A stretch of 64,000 bases of DNA from Vibrio ostreicida (GTDB taxonomy: Bacteria; Pseudomonadota; Gammaproteobacteria; Enterobacterales; Vibrionaceae). The DNA lies in NCBI RefSeq assembly GCF_013074385.2, contig NZ_JABEYA020000001.1:62001-126000 (forward strand), read 5' to 3'. The notes under the pieces are model-generated. The model was not told the origin of the DNA. It worked only from the letters and a program-made list of their open reading frames with translations, and searched no databases. Below, in pieces: positions 37,301 through 46,685 of this stretch (within the stretch, counting starts at the first letter, position 1; the number at the start of each line of letters is the position of its first letter). Both the position numbers and the translations under genes were made by a program.

Positions 37301-38797
37301 ATGAAACATTTATTTTACATGAAGTTCGGTCGGGGAACCAGCCTACAAACGCAGATCAAAGACATGATCATTGCGACAATTCTTGATGGACATATTGTCG
37401 CAGGAGAGGCTTTGCCCTCGTGCCGAGAACTGGCGAAAGCACTTGGTGTTTCGCGAAATACCGTTGTCTTAGCCTATGAAAAATTGATCGAAGAAGGCTA
37501 TGTTGTTTCTCTCGAGAGGAAAGGTTTTTTTGTTCACAATACCTATTGCGAAACCTCGGTGGCACCAGCTGTTGTGCCCGCCTCAGACCAAGGCAGTGTT
37601 GACTGGAGTACTAAGTTCAGGCAACGCCCTTCTGACCAGCCGCATTTACATAAACCTGATATGTGGAAGCAATGTAAATACCCGTTTATTTATGGTCAAC
37701 CGGATCCGGAGTTCTTTCCTATTAGAGAGTGGCGAGAATGCACCCAACGTGCCACCCAGAGCTTACAGGCCAGAGACTGGTTAAAAGATGGTGTTGATGA
37801 AGATGACCCGCTATTAATTGAGCAGTTGAGGACACGAATTTTGGCACGCAGAGGGGTCCGTTGTCATAAGAGTGAGATTCTGTTAACAGTCGGAACACAG
37901 CACTCTTTGTATTTACTCAGCCAATTGTTGGGAGGGCAAGGGGTAACATTAGGGGTGGAGAACCCAGGGTATCCAGATGTCCGTCATATTTTTGAACTGA
38001 ATCAAACGCAGATGTGCGATCTGGAAGTGGATGATCATGGTCTGAAGGTGAATGCGTCTTTAAATGAATGTGATTACGTATTTGTAACGCCGAGTCATCA
38101 ATCTCCCACCACAGTCACTTTGCCACTTGAACGTCGTCTTAGCCTTCTAGAGCAAGCGGCTGAGCATGATTTAGTGATTATTGAAGATGATTACGAATGT
38201 GAACTGAACTTTTATTCAACCCCGACGCCAGCGTTGAAGAGCCTTGATAAAGAAGGGCGAGTGATTTACGTAGGCAGCTTATCAAAAACGTTGGCACCAG
38301 GTTTACGGGTTGGGTATCTCGTGGCACCGACCGCATTGATCGATGAGGCTCGGGCGTTGCGACGCCTCATGATGCGTCATACACCTGCAAATAATCAAAG
38401 GACACTGGCGTTCTTTCTTGCTGGCGGGCACCATGACACTTTGATTCACCGCCTGAGACAGCGATATACCGAGAGGGCTAACATTCTCACCTTGTCTTTG
38501 CAGGAGTACTTACCCACGGTAGAAGTGACTCCGTCATTAGGGGGAAGTGCAATGTGGCTCAAAGGACCTGTGGGGCTCGATTGCGCTTATTTGCAGCAAG
38601 AAGCGCTCAAACTTGGAGTTTACATTGAAACGGGCATCCAACATTTTGAAGTCAGTGCTATAAATGATGAGTCGCGGCGACATTTCCGTCTCGGTTTTTC
38701 ATTGATTAAAACGGACCGCATCAGAGAAGGGGTCCGTTTATTGGCTCGGGTGATGGAAACGGCATGCGCCGCTCCCACGGTTATGCCACAGGCATAA
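37301..38797 (+). CDS. tauR: MocR-type (GntR-aminotransferase) regulator, probable TauR
   Basis: 498 aa. An N-terminal GntR winged helix (about 12-80: LPSCRELAKALGVSRNTVVLAYEKL) is joined to a class I aminotransferase-like domain. PLP-binding features are present, such as EDDYECELNFYSTP and the lysine region YVGSLSKTLAPGLRVGYL. MocR proteins use PLP to sense an amine. Here the convergent neighbour is taurine:pyruvate aminotransferase, which points to TauR. The stop overlaps the 3' end of tpa by 17 bases (tail to tail). Confidence 0.82.
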   Translation: MKHLFYMKFGRGTSLQTQIKDMIIATILDGHIVAGEALPSCRELAKALGVSRNTVVLAYEKLIEEGYVVSLERKGFFVHNTYCETSVAPAVVPASDQGSVDWSTKFRQRPSDQPHLHKPDMWKQCKYPFIYGQPDPEFFPIREWRECTQRATQSLQARDWLKDGVDEDDPLLIEQLRTRILARRGVRCHKSEILLTVGTQHSLYLLSQLLGGQGVTLGVENPGYPDVRHIFELNQTQMCDLEVDDHGLKVNASLNECDYVFVTPSHQSPTTVTLPLERRLSLLEQAAEHDLVIIEDDYECELNFYSTPTPALKSLDKEGRVIYVGSLSKTLAPGLRVGYLVAPTALIDEARALRRLMMRHTPANNQRTLAFFLAGGHHDTLIHRLRQRYTERANILTLSLQEYLPTVEVTPSLGGSAMWLKGPVGLDCAYLQQEALKLGVYIETGIQHFEVSAINDESRRHFRLGFSLIKTDRIREGVRLLARVMETACAAPTVMPQA

Positions 38798-40166
38798 GCA
38801 TTTTTTCTTCGACTTCTGTCAGAGCCTTATCTATGCTTTGCGCGATTAGGTCGAGTTCGTGTTGCTGAGTGATCAAAGCAGGGCTCAAGCAAAGCGTATT
38901 ATTGAGAGTACTAAATGAACGGTTAGTTCGGCCGATAATCACGCCTTGTTTTAGGCAATTGGCCACCACAGCAGCGCTGATGCTTTCATCGACGGGTTGC
39001 TTGGTTTCTCTGTCGATCACCAGTTCAAGGCCGACGAACAAGCCTTTACCGCGTACATCTCCAATAAGGGAATGCTTGTTCTTCAGTTCAAGCATTTTTG
39101 TTTTGAGGTACTCACCCTGAATACGTGCATTGTCGACTAAATTTTCCCGCTCTATGATTTCCAAGTTGGCCAGTGCTGCGACAGGACCGGCGGTACATCC
39201 ACCAAAGGTTGATATGTCTCGGAAATAATCCATGCGGCTGCTGGTGTCATCATCATGGATCATCTGATAGACACGTTCAGTGGTGACGGTACAAGAGATG
39301 GCGGCGTAGCCTGATGCGACACCTTTGGCCATGGTCACAATGTCAGGCTGGATGTCATAATGTTGGTAGCCAAACCATGTCCCAGTACGGCCCAAACCAC
39401 AAACGACTTCATCAATGTGCAGTAAAACATCATATTGACGACAGATTTCTTGAACCCGTGTCCAATAACCGGCTGGTGGCTCAATCACGCCACCTCCTGC
39501 GGTGATCGGTTCTAGACAAATAGCGCCGACGGTTTCAGGTCCCTCGCGCAGAATCACTTGCTCGATTTCATTGGCAACCCGCAGGCCATAATCGTCGATG
39601 TCACCCCACTGTGAACGGTATTCACAGCAATGCGGGACGCTAACAAAACCGGGGGTAAAAGGTCCATACTGTTCGCGTCTTTCTTCCTGTCCAGTGGCAC
39701 TCAAGCAACTGATGGTGGTGCCATGGTAGTCTCGATCGCGGTAAAGAATTTTGTGTTTTTTCCCACCGTATTTTTTCGCCGCAATTTGTCTGACCAGTTT
39801 AAAGGCTTTCTCGTTCGCCTCAGAACCAGAGTTAGAATAGTAAACTCGACTGAGACCTGGCATTTTCTCCAGTAATTTCTCGGCAAAGCGAGTCGCGGGG
39901 ATATTGCCAGCCGTTTGCGCAAAATAGTTCATTTTAACCAGTTGATCTCTCACCGCGTTGGCGATGTCTTCTCGTCCGTAGCCCACATTAACTGACCAGA
40001 CTCCACCAGAGACGGCATCCAGATACTGCTTACCATGGATGTCCCAGACATACATGCCTTCGCCCCGTTCGACCATCATAGGTTTGGCTTGATCTGGTTT
40101 CATATGGTGCCAGACGTGGTCAGTATTACTGTCTATCAGTGATTGAATCTCGATGTCTTTCATCAT
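38781..40166 (-). CDS. tpa: Taurine:pyruvate aminotransferase
   Basis: A class III PLP aminotransferase, 461 aa, that transfers the amino group of taurine to pyruvate, giving alanine and sulfoacetaldehyde. The N-terminus (DSNTDHVWHHM, then DAVSGGVWSVNVGYGR and QLVKMNYF) is characteristic of Tpa. YYSNSGSEANEKAFKLVRQI and HIDEVVCGLGRTG bind PLP, and the lysine is in VTMAKGVASGY. It is divergent from the safE-safD pair with a 216-base shared control region. Other omega-aminotransferases are possible, but the context supports Tpa. Confidence 0.85.
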   Translation of the reverse strand: MMKDIEIQSLIDSNTDHVWHHMKPDQAKPMMVERGEGMYVWDIHGKQYLDAVSGGVWSVNVGYGREDIANAVRDQLVKMNYFAQTAGNIPATRFAEKLLEKMPGLSRVYYSNSGSEANEKAFKLVRQIAAKKYGGKKHKILYRDRDYHGTTISCLSATGQEERREQYGPFTPGFVSVPHCCEYRSQWGDIDDYGLRVANEIEQVILREGPETVGAICLEPITAGGGVIEPPAGYWTRVQEICRQYDVLLHIDEVVCGLGRTGTWFGYQHYDIQPDIVTMAKGVASGYAAISCTVTTERVYQMIHDDDTSSRMDYFRDISTFGGCTAGPVAALANLEIIERENLVDNARIQGEYLKTKMLELKNKHSLIGDVRGKGLFVGLELVIDRETKQPVDESISAAVVANCLKQGVIIGRTNRSFSTLNNTLCLSPALITQQHELDLIAQSIDKALTEVEEKMLMPVA

Positions 40167-40276
40167 CAGTCCCTTATGGTGGTCACTTATTGGCGCTCAA
40201 AGGCATTGCCTGTTGTTCATTCAGCAGTGACTTTAGCCGTGAAGTTCGAGTTTACTGAGTTGGCGACGGACAATAC

Positions 40277-40342
40277 TAGAGCCAGATAACCGCAGGATTT
40301 AAGTCCAGTTCTGGTACTAAAAAAACACCCAGACTGGCTCTA
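40277..40342. promoter_or_regulatory. Candidate TauR operator region between tpa and safE
   Basis: Three elements are seen. TAGAGCCAGA (40277-40286) and its inverse CTGGCTCTA (40334-40342) lie about 47 bases apart. Between them, TTAAGTCCAG (40299-40308) is the exact complement of CTGGACTTAA, matching the CTGGACYTAA repeat described for Rhodobacter TauR as I recall it. CTGGTACTAA follows at 40311-40320. A further CTGGACATTA lies at 40392. Confidence 0.6.
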
Positions 40343-40382
40343 CGCCGACTAAGAGGTCTCGCCTAAAGTAGCCTTTCTGTTA

Positions 40383-41156
40383 ATGGTTAAGCTGGACATT
40401 ATGGATATCATCTCGCTATCGACTACCACAATGATACTTGCGACTATCGTGGTGGTTATTGCCTCTTTACTCTCTAGCCTTACAGGAAGTGCGGGCGGCA
40501 TATTGATGTTTTCAGGGATGAGTGTCTTTATCCCTCTTAGGCCACTTATTGCTATCCATGCGTCGATTCAGGTGGTCAGCAATGGTATTCGTGCTTGGCT
40601 ACTGCGTCGCGATATTCGCTGGGCTATGTGTGTGCCTTTTTTTATTGGAGCATCATTAGGCGCAGCGCTGACCACCCGTTTGCTGGTCGAGTTGGTCAGT
40701 GATGTTTTTGCTTTATACCTGCTTCTAGGCTTGATCGGCTATACCTTGTTCAAACCCAAAAGATTGCCCGCCCTCAATATCAAGGATAAGCAGTTTTTCT
40801 GGGTGGGGTTAGCTGCAGGTAGCCTCGGAATTATCGCTGGGGCAGTAGACCCTTTACTTACGGCGTTTTTTCTGCGCGATGATTTATCTAAAGAGTCGAT
40901 TGTCGCTAATAAGTCACTGATGCAGTTATGGGTGCATCTCACCAAAATACCCGCGTTTCTTTACTTGGGTTTTTCATTTGTTGATAACGCGGGCCTGATC
41001 GTTATTTTTTCATTGGCGGCCTTACTGGCGACCAAATTAGGGGTTTTTCTACTGAGAAAAGTCAATACTGGGCTGTTTTTACGATTGATGTGGTGGGCTC
41101 TATTCGTCTCCGGCGCGCAATTGGTCTACCAAATTACCTCAATACACCTTCATTAA
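40383..41156 (+). CDS. safE: TauE/SafE-family sulfonate exporter
   Basis: 257 aa with about eight predicted helices; duplicated TauE/SafE halves (SSLTGSAGGILMFSGMSVFIP and GSLGIIAGAVDPLLTAFFLR). Family members export sulfite or sulfoacetate. Its place between tpa and an aldehyde dehydrogenase that would make sulfoacetate suggests sulfoacetate export (SafE). ATG 40401 is a possible alternative start, since a candidate operator overlaps the first codons; neither start has a good ribosome-binding site. safD follows 14 bases later. Confidence 0.78.
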   Translation: MVKLDIMDIISLSTTTMILATIVVVIASLLSSLTGSAGGILMFSGMSVFIPLRPLIAIHASIQVVSNGIRAWLLRRDIRWAMCVPFFIGASLGAALTTRLLVELVSDVFALYLLLGLIGYTLFKPKRLPALNIKDKQFFWVGLAAGSLGIIAGAVDPLLTAFFLRDDLSKESIVANKSLMQLWVHLTKIPAFLYLGFSFVDNAGLIVIFSLAALLATKLGVFLLRKVNTGLFLRLMWWALFVSGAQLVYQITSIHLH

Positions 41157-41170
41157 TATAGGAGAGATTT

Positions 41171-42541
41171 ATGACATCGGCTTATCAGGTAAAAAATCCT
41201 TACACTCAAGAGTGCATTGGTCAGTATCAATTTAATACTAAAGAAGAGATTGAAACCAGCCTGTCACTGCTCAAGAAAGGGCGTAAGACTCAGTCGGAGT
41301 TGCGAGCATTTCAACGTGCTGACATATTACGCAAACTGGCTGGTTTGTTAGAAACACATGCTGAGTCTTTGGCCAGAATGATCACTGAAGAAACGGGAAA
41401 AACGATTGCCGATAGTCGAGTAGAGCTGACCCGAGCGATCAATACAGCAATTGCCAGTAGCGAAGAAGCGAGGCAGATTCAAGGAGAAGTGCTGGATTCG
41501 GATGCGTATGCACCAGCTAGGCGTCGCACGGGTATCGTACGTTTTGTCCCTATTGGAACGGTGTTGTGTATCACTCCATTTAACTTTCCGATTAATATCG
41601 CCATGCACAAAATTGGCCCTGCTTTCGCAGCGGGTAATCGTATTGTATTAAAACCAGCACCAATTAATCGGGCTTCAGCAGAGAAGCTCGTCGTACTTTG
41701 CTACGAAGCGGGTATCCCACAAGATGTTCTTCAGTTGGTGGTCCCCGATATTGAAGAAATGGCTGGCTTAGTTAGCCACCCTGATATTGATGCGATTAAT
41801 TTTACTGGTGGTCACCCAGCGGCAGAGGCAATTGCCGCTCACGCAGGCTACAAGAAAATGTTGTTTGAATTGGGGGGAAGCGATCCGCTTATCGTCATGC
41901 CTGATGGGGATCTCGATGCTGCGGTTAATGCGGCTATTCATCAACGATTTGCAACAGCAGGGCAACGCTGTACCGCGGCAAAGCGTTTATTTGTTCATCA
42001 AGATGTCTACTCACAATTTCGTGATCTTCTGGTGAAAGCCAGTAGTGAGCTTGTGGTGGGAGATCCTGCTTTGGACGATACTTTTGTTGGGCCGCTGGTC
42101 AATGAAATGTCGGCCAATCATATTCACTCTGTGATAGAGCAGTCGATAAAAATGGGTGCGAGTGTTGCTTTGGGTGGCCATCGTGAAGGCAATATTATTT
42201 TTCCGACTATTTTGGAAAACTTACCAGACGATTGTCCAGTGATGACAGAAGAAGTCTTTGGTCCAGTGATCCCACTGCGTGCATTTGAGTCGCTTGATGA
42301 GATCATTCCTGTGATCAATAGCAGTGATTACGGCTTGCAAGCGGGTGTGTTTACGCATGATCTTAAAGTGATTGATCGCCTGTTTGACGAATTGGATGTT
42401 GGAACGTTGGCCACTAATGATGGACCGGGTTTCCGAGCTGAGCATTTTCCTTTCGGTGGGGTGAAAAAAAGCGGTATTGGTCGTGAGGGGATCAAATACG
42501 CGATCAGAGAAATGTCGGTGACTAAAACGTTAGTTTTGTAA
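41171..42541 (+). CDS. safD: NAD-dependent aldehyde dehydrogenase, probable sulfoacetaldehyde dehydrogenase
   Basis: 456 aa, ALDH superfamily. ITPFNFPINIAMHKIGPAFAAGN is the cofactor region. The catalytic Glu is in FELGGSDP, and the Cys nucleophile in GQRCTAAKR. Preceded by AGGAGAG and 14 bases from safE, so cotranscribed. With Tpa it would oxidise sulfoacetaldehyde to sulfoacetate, the SafD route described for Neptuniibacter caesariensis, by which a cell takes only the nitrogen from taurine. No xsc (sulfoacetaldehyde acetyltransferase) is present here, which agrees. The exact substrate is inferred from context. Confidence 0.78.
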   Translation: MTSAYQVKNPYTQECIGQYQFNTKEEIETSLSLLKKGRKTQSELRAFQRADILRKLAGLLETHAESLARMITEETGKTIADSRVELTRAINTAIASSEEARQIQGEVLDSDAYAPARRRTGIVRFVPIGTVLCITPFNFPINIAMHKIGPAFAAGNRIVLKPAPINRASAEKLVVLCYEAGIPQDVLQLVVPDIEEMAGLVSHPDIDAINFTGGHPAAEAIAAHAGYKKMLFELGGSDPLIVMPDGDLDAAVNAAIHQRFATAGQRCTAAKRLFVHQDVYSQFRDLLVKASSELVVGDPALDDTFVGPLVNEMSANHIHSVIEQSIKMGASVALGGHREGNIIFPTILENLPDDCPVMTEEVFGPVIPLRAFESLDEIIPVINSSDYGLQAGVFTHDLKVIDRLFDELDVGTLATNDGPGFRAEHFPFGGVKKSGIGREGIKYAIREMSVTKTLVL

Positions 42542-42587
42542 TTCCATTTTTGTCGTCGTTAAGCACATTGTCTCCTTTGGAATCGGG

Positions 42588-42614
42588 AAGTCGGCTTTTT
42601 TACAAGCCGGCTTT
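42588..42614 (+). terminator. Probable terminator after safD
   Basis: A 10-bp stem (AAGTCGGCTT with AAGCCGGCTT, one G-U) has a TTTTAC loop and a short TTTG tail. Confidence 0.6.
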
Positions 42615-42809
42615 GTGCGAGAGAGCGATGGTGTTACCTTGAAATCTTATTAATAGGATAGATAATAAAAGCTATAAATTTCATTAACTTAGGTTTGTAT
42701 ATTTAATTTCAATGCGTTTAACGTGAAGTATCACAAAATAAAATATTAAACCTGTTTTATATGTGCGTTGTGAGGTAACTTGCCGCCAGTTTTCAAGAGG
42801 ACTTAAATA

Positions 42810-43466
42810 ATGAAAAAGAAAATAGCGCTCATTTGTTTTGTTACTTGCCTAAGTGCCCAGACTCAAGCTGAAAATAACCCAGAGATCTTCGATGCTACGC
42901 CAGAGGGAGTCTTGACTAAATTCGAGTCAATGCATCAGGTGCGTGACCGTATGAAACAAGACGGTTACACACAACACCGTTGCGGTATTCAGTCTATCAA
43001 ACAAGGGACGCCAGCTCAGCAGCAAGCTGAAACACCTCATAGTCAGATTCAATGTTTTTACTCTAAGCCAGGGGCACTGCCGAGCGAGGAATCCGAATTG
43101 GCTTACTGGCACTTAAACATTGCGTATAATTCACAAAGCAAACTGTACAAAGCAGGCAATGAGTTTACCGACTATTATCAAACACACATTTATACTCATG
43201 AACCGCTTTATCTGTTGGACGCTGGACCACATTATTACAGTGAGCGTGCTCGTTTACAGGCGATGGGGATGACAATTGGAGAGTGCAATCTTCAGCAAAT
43301 TTATTACTTTATGAAGCCTACGGAAAGTACATATCTATCCCATGTAGCATCTTGCCCTGTTTATCAGGCTGAGGGAGAGTTGTCTGGTCATATTAAGGTT
43401 GAGATCGACTACACCTCAGACAACATGGGTTATAGCGAAAAGTCAGTGAATTTTGTCTCACTCTAG
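42810..43466 (+). CDS. Secreted protein of unknown function
   Basis: 218 aa. A clear signal peptide (MKKKIALICFVTCLSAQTQA) is followed by a soluble domain with five cysteines in the mature part, which may form disulfides. It is rich in Tyr, Gln and His. I recognise no family. The start is preceded by AGAGGAC. A strong shared terminator separates it from the convergent DUF4360 gene. The 268-base upstream gap is AT-rich and holds the safD terminator and its promoter. Confidence 0.7.
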   Translation: MKKKIALICFVTCLSAQTQAENNPEIFDATPEGVLTKFESMHQVRDRMKQDGYTQHRCGIQSIKQGTPAQQQAETPHSQIQCFYSKPGALPSEESELAYWHLNIAYNSQSKLYKAGNEFTDYYQTHIYTHEPLYLLDAGPHYYSERARLQAMGMTIGECNLQQIYYFMKPTESTYLSHVASCPVYQAEGELSGHIKVEIDYTSDNMGYSEKSVNFVSL

Positions 43467-43485
43467 CTGGGATTTAATCGCGAAA

Positions 43486-43513
43486 AATACGGGGGCTTAG
43501 AAGCCCCCGTATT
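43486..43513. terminator. Bidirectional terminator
   Basis: A 13-bp perfect stem (AATACGGGGGCTT at 43486-43498 with its complement at 43501-43513) and flanking A/T runs, between two convergent genes. Confidence 0.9.
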
Positions 43514-43554
43514 ACTATGTTACTCGTCATATCAAACAAGGAAGACCAGCGGAG

Positions 43555-44229
43555 TTATATTCTCTCAGCTGAAGGTGCGTTGCTTGTCTCATCACATTTT
43601 TTGAACATGAGTCCATAGCGGTGGGTCAGCTTACCATCAATAGTATCTAGGGTGATTAAACCACTTTTGTCACGGGCACGACGATTATCGACTTTAATTT
43701 CTGTTTTAATCACAACGGGTTCAGTGGCATTGCAGGATGACCAAACCAAGCTTTCTAGACCAATACGGTCACTGAGTTGGTAGTTGTCTGAAATTGGACC
43801 AACAAACTCAGTACGAAGGGTGGCTTCTTGACGTGCACCAGCAAAGAAGTAAGAAGAGGTTTGTTTAGCGCTGACTTGGGCGTCCAAATCTGCGTAACCG
43901 CGGTAGTTCACGTCGGCTAGAGTAAATGAGAACCCATTTGGAATGCCTAGTACTGCTGTCACCTGACAGGTCTTTCTGTTTTCGCGTCTTGAGATATCAG
44001 GGCCGGCTTCAGCAATATATTCATCAAAGCCGAGGACAAAAGACTTACCATCTGGGGCAATGGTTGAAGAGACGGTTCCAAAAGGACAACCACTCCCTGA
44101 ACTTTGTAAACTTTGAATATTGACTTCCACTGAATCAAAGTGGACGATTTCAACCTGAGCAGAGGCCTGTGAGATCATCACAGCGTTTGATGCTGCTAGT
44201 AGCGTCACAAAAGAGAATTTCTTGTTCAA
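43555..44229 (-). CDS. Secreted DUF4360-like protein
   Basis: 224 aa. A signal peptide (LLAASNAVMISQASA) precedes a beta-rich domain with the family features GCPFGTVSSTIAPDGKSF and FDEYIAEAGP, and conserved cysteines in RKTCQVTAVL and WSSCNAT. DUF4360 proteins are secreted; their role is unknown. Its promoter region (44230-44433) also contains the end of the histidine kinase gene further down. Confidence 0.78.
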   Translation of the reverse strand: MNKKFSFVTLLAASNAVMISQASAQVEIVHFDSVEVNIQSLQSSGSGCPFGTVSSTIAPDGKSFVLGFDEYIAEAGPDISRRENRKTCQVTAVLGIPNGFSFTLADVNYRGYADLDAQVSAKQTSSYFFAGARQEATLRTEFVGPISDNYQLSDRIGLESLVWSSCNATEPVVIKTEIKVDNRRARDKSGLITLDTIDGKLTHRYGLMFKKCDETSNAPSAERI

Positions 44230-44433
44230 TTTTAACTCCTTTTAATTGAGGGTGCTATTGCTAAAAGTCATTTTAATTCAATGGCTTGTATTTATTTTAG
44301 AGCCTAATCTATATTTCTTTAATTGTCTCATTCTCGCGTAACTAAAAAGTAACGAGATTGAGAATTTGAGGTTAGATACTCAGTTTTGGGCTCAGCAATT
44401 TATGCACCTTCTTGATTACAAAAAAGGGAGAGA

Positions 44434-46512
44434 TTACGAAGGAAATTCGTCACTTTTCGATGGAACGGCCTCAAGCGTCAGGGTAAACGTCATGCCTGCC
44501 TTCGTGTTATTTTTCGCCCAAACGTGTCCCTGCATTTCTTTAAGATGGTTGGCGGTGATCGCTAAGCCCAAACCCAGACCTTCTCCCACTTTTTTGTTGG
44601 TCTGGAAGGGTTCAAAGATATGTGGAAGTCTGCTTGGATCCACCCCACACCCATTATCGATGACCTCAACGTTGACCTGCTGATTTTGACGGTGTGCGTT
44701 GATCGTAATATGGGGTAAGGTTTGGTCTTTTATTGCATCAATGGCGTTACTGATGAGGTTTCCTATGACCTGTCTTAACAGCCCTTCGTCTCCCATCACT
44801 TGAGCGCATTCAGGCTTAATCCTCAATCGGACTTCAATGGTGTTAAGAGCGTCTTGTTCCAATAGTAAGACCTCTTCCACAACCTGAATCAATGAAATGG
44901 GTTGATTGTAATCAAGGCGTTTAAAGGCAAACGATTTGAGTTGAGACGTCATACTGACCATACGGTCGATCAGTGTTTGCACCAGCTTCATATTGGCATT
45001 GAGCTTTGCGGTTTCGCCTCTTTCCAATAGGAGTTGGTTACTGGACAATAAGGTTTTTAGCCCCGTTAGAGGTTGGTTGAACTCATGAGTGATTGCGCTC
45101 GACATTTTACCTAAAGCGGCCAGCTTACTGGCTTCAATTAGGTCTTCTTGTGCTTGTTTGAGTGCTTGGGTCCGCTCTTCAACTCGTTTCTGTAATTGCT
45201 GATTCGCGGATTCCAGCGCGACTTCTGCTTGTTTTCTCTTACTGATATCAATAACAGTGCATAAGTAGTAGTACGATGAATACCAAGCAAATGGGCTGAT
45301 TGAAAAGAGCACTGGGAAGTGGCTGCCATCGCTTCGCTGTGCCATGGTTTCGACTCGGCTTACTTCTGCCAGTTCACCATGCTGGGCTAGATTGTGCAGT
45401 AATTGTAGCGCGGTCGAGTTCGGGTTCCCTGTATCAAAAAGCTGCCAAGCTTCAAGATAAGGGAGCATTCCATCGGAGAGATTAAAATCGCGTTTTGCCA
45501 TTGGGTTAAGGGTTTGGATGGCACCATGCTGATCGAGGAGCAGTAGACTGACGTGCGTTTTATTGATCATGCCACTTAGGCGTTTTTCTGATTGCTCAAT
45601 TAATGCCTGCATATGGATGGCATGGATTTTTTTCTGGTGCCCTTGATAGCGTATTACGAACAACAACAGAATAAATAAACACATCAGTGCACTGAGCCAG
45701 CCCACCCAACGAACCGTTTGATCTAAAGAGGCGATTGACTTGAGGTAGGTTAATTGCCAACCGAGATCATCCAGCGTGACGGACTGACTGAGGTATTTCT
45801 GCTGGTTCAGCTGCCAAAGAGTGATCTGAGTTTGATTGTGGAGGGTGACAATCTCAGAGGTTTTTTTGTGAAATGAACGATTAAGCCATCTGTAGTTCAA
45901 TGATTTACTAAAAGGTAGAAAAAACTGTGCTCGTGAGTTTTGGAACCAGACCATGTCTTTATTGGTGACCCATTGATCATGGAGCAAGCTCAGATCAACT
46001 TTGATAGCGGCGATGCCAGCCACCTCTAAGCCCAGGTAAACGGGCGCGGCTAAGAAATACTCGGGGGTTTCCCCCCGACTTTTCGTCACAATCGATACGT
46101 GATCGCGCTCTTGACTAATTTTCGCCGCAATAGCGTGGGAATCGGAGTGGCTAATTGAACTGTTTTCCTTGCTTGATACCATAACCTCTCCTTGTTTAGA
46201 AAGCAGATACCAACCTTTCGTATTTGCTGCTTTGTCGAGTTGAATCAGTTGTTTTTCAACCTGTGGGCGCAACGTTGTATTGCCCCTCAGGTATCGTTGG
46301 CTGAGTGTGTCATGGGCAATCAAGTAGGGTAGGGGGGAAAACCGTTTTAAAGAGCGGCGGACCTCAATAATATAATTGAGCAGATTTTGCCCTACTTCTT
46401 GTCTGAATTGCTCTAACTGCCATTGGGTGGCGGCTTCTTCACCGGCCCATTTGGCCAGTCCCATCAATAAACTGGCGACGAGTAAAAACCAGCCGCGATG
46501 TTGTCCCATCAT
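44434..46512 (-). CDS. Sensor histidine kinase, DctB-like
   Basis: 692 aa. One N-terminal transmembrane helix leads to a periplasmic double-Cache sensor (about 50-260) and a second helix (LMCLFILLLFVIRY). A PAS domain with PAC (LIEQSEKRLSGMINKTHVSLL), a coiled-coil, HisKA (SSAITHEFNQPLTGLKTLL, phospho-His) and HATPase (DNGCGVDPSRLPHIFEPF, GLGLGLAI) follow. I chose ATG 46512 because AAGGA lies 8 bases upstream; the longer TTG frame has no support. It is divergent from its probable partner regulator. Such kinases sense carboxylates or amino acids. Confidence 0.88.
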   Translation of the reverse strand: MMGQHRGWFLLVASLLMGLAKWAGEEAATQWQLEQFRQEVGQNLLNYIIEVRRSLKRFSPLPYLIAHDTLSQRYLRGNTTLRPQVEKQLIQLDKAANTKGWYLLSKQGEVMVSSKENSSISHSDSHAIAAKISQERDHVSIVTKSRGETPEYFLAAPVYLGLEVAGIAAIKVDLSLLHDQWVTNKDMVWFQNSRAQFFLPFSKSLNYRWLNRSFHKKTSEIVTLHNQTQITLWQLNQQKYLSQSVTLDDLGWQLTYLKSIASLDQTVRWVGWLSALMCLFILLLFVIRYQGHQKKIHAIHMQALIEQSEKRLSGMINKTHVSLLLLDQHGAIQTLNPMAKRDFNLSDGMLPYLEAWQLFDTGNPNSTALQLLHNLAQHGELAEVSRVETMAQRSDGSHFPVLFSISPFAWYSSYYYLCTVIDISKRKQAEVALESANQQLQKRVEERTQALKQAQEDLIEASKLAALGKMSSAITHEFNQPLTGLKTLLSSNQLLLERGETAKLNANMKLVQTLIDRMVSMTSQLKSFAFKRLDYNQPISLIQVVEEVLLLEQDALNTIEVRLRIKPECAQVMGDEGLLRQVIGNLISNAIDAIKDQTLPHITINAHRQNQQVNVEVIDNGCGVDPSRLPHIFEPFQTNKKVGEGLGLGLAITANHLKEMQGHVWAKNNTKAGMTFTLTLEAVPSKSDEFPS

Positions 46513-46685
46513 TCTATCGTTCCTTATACTGGGAGGAGAAAGACGATAGGGTAGGGTAAATTTCAAATGGATCTCTGTACTGTATATTTTGTTGGGTGAC
46601 TTGTTGTTTTAATTGAGATAATGATCCTTTTCGTTGGTACGATTTTTTCATACCGTGTCCGAAAAGAGACCAGAGAGACGCAAAT

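Noticed and set aside
42810..44229. The two convergent secreted proteins as a toxin-immunity pair
   Set aside because: Both have signal peptides, they are convergent with a shared terminator, and one is DUF4360-like; nothing supports a toxin role.
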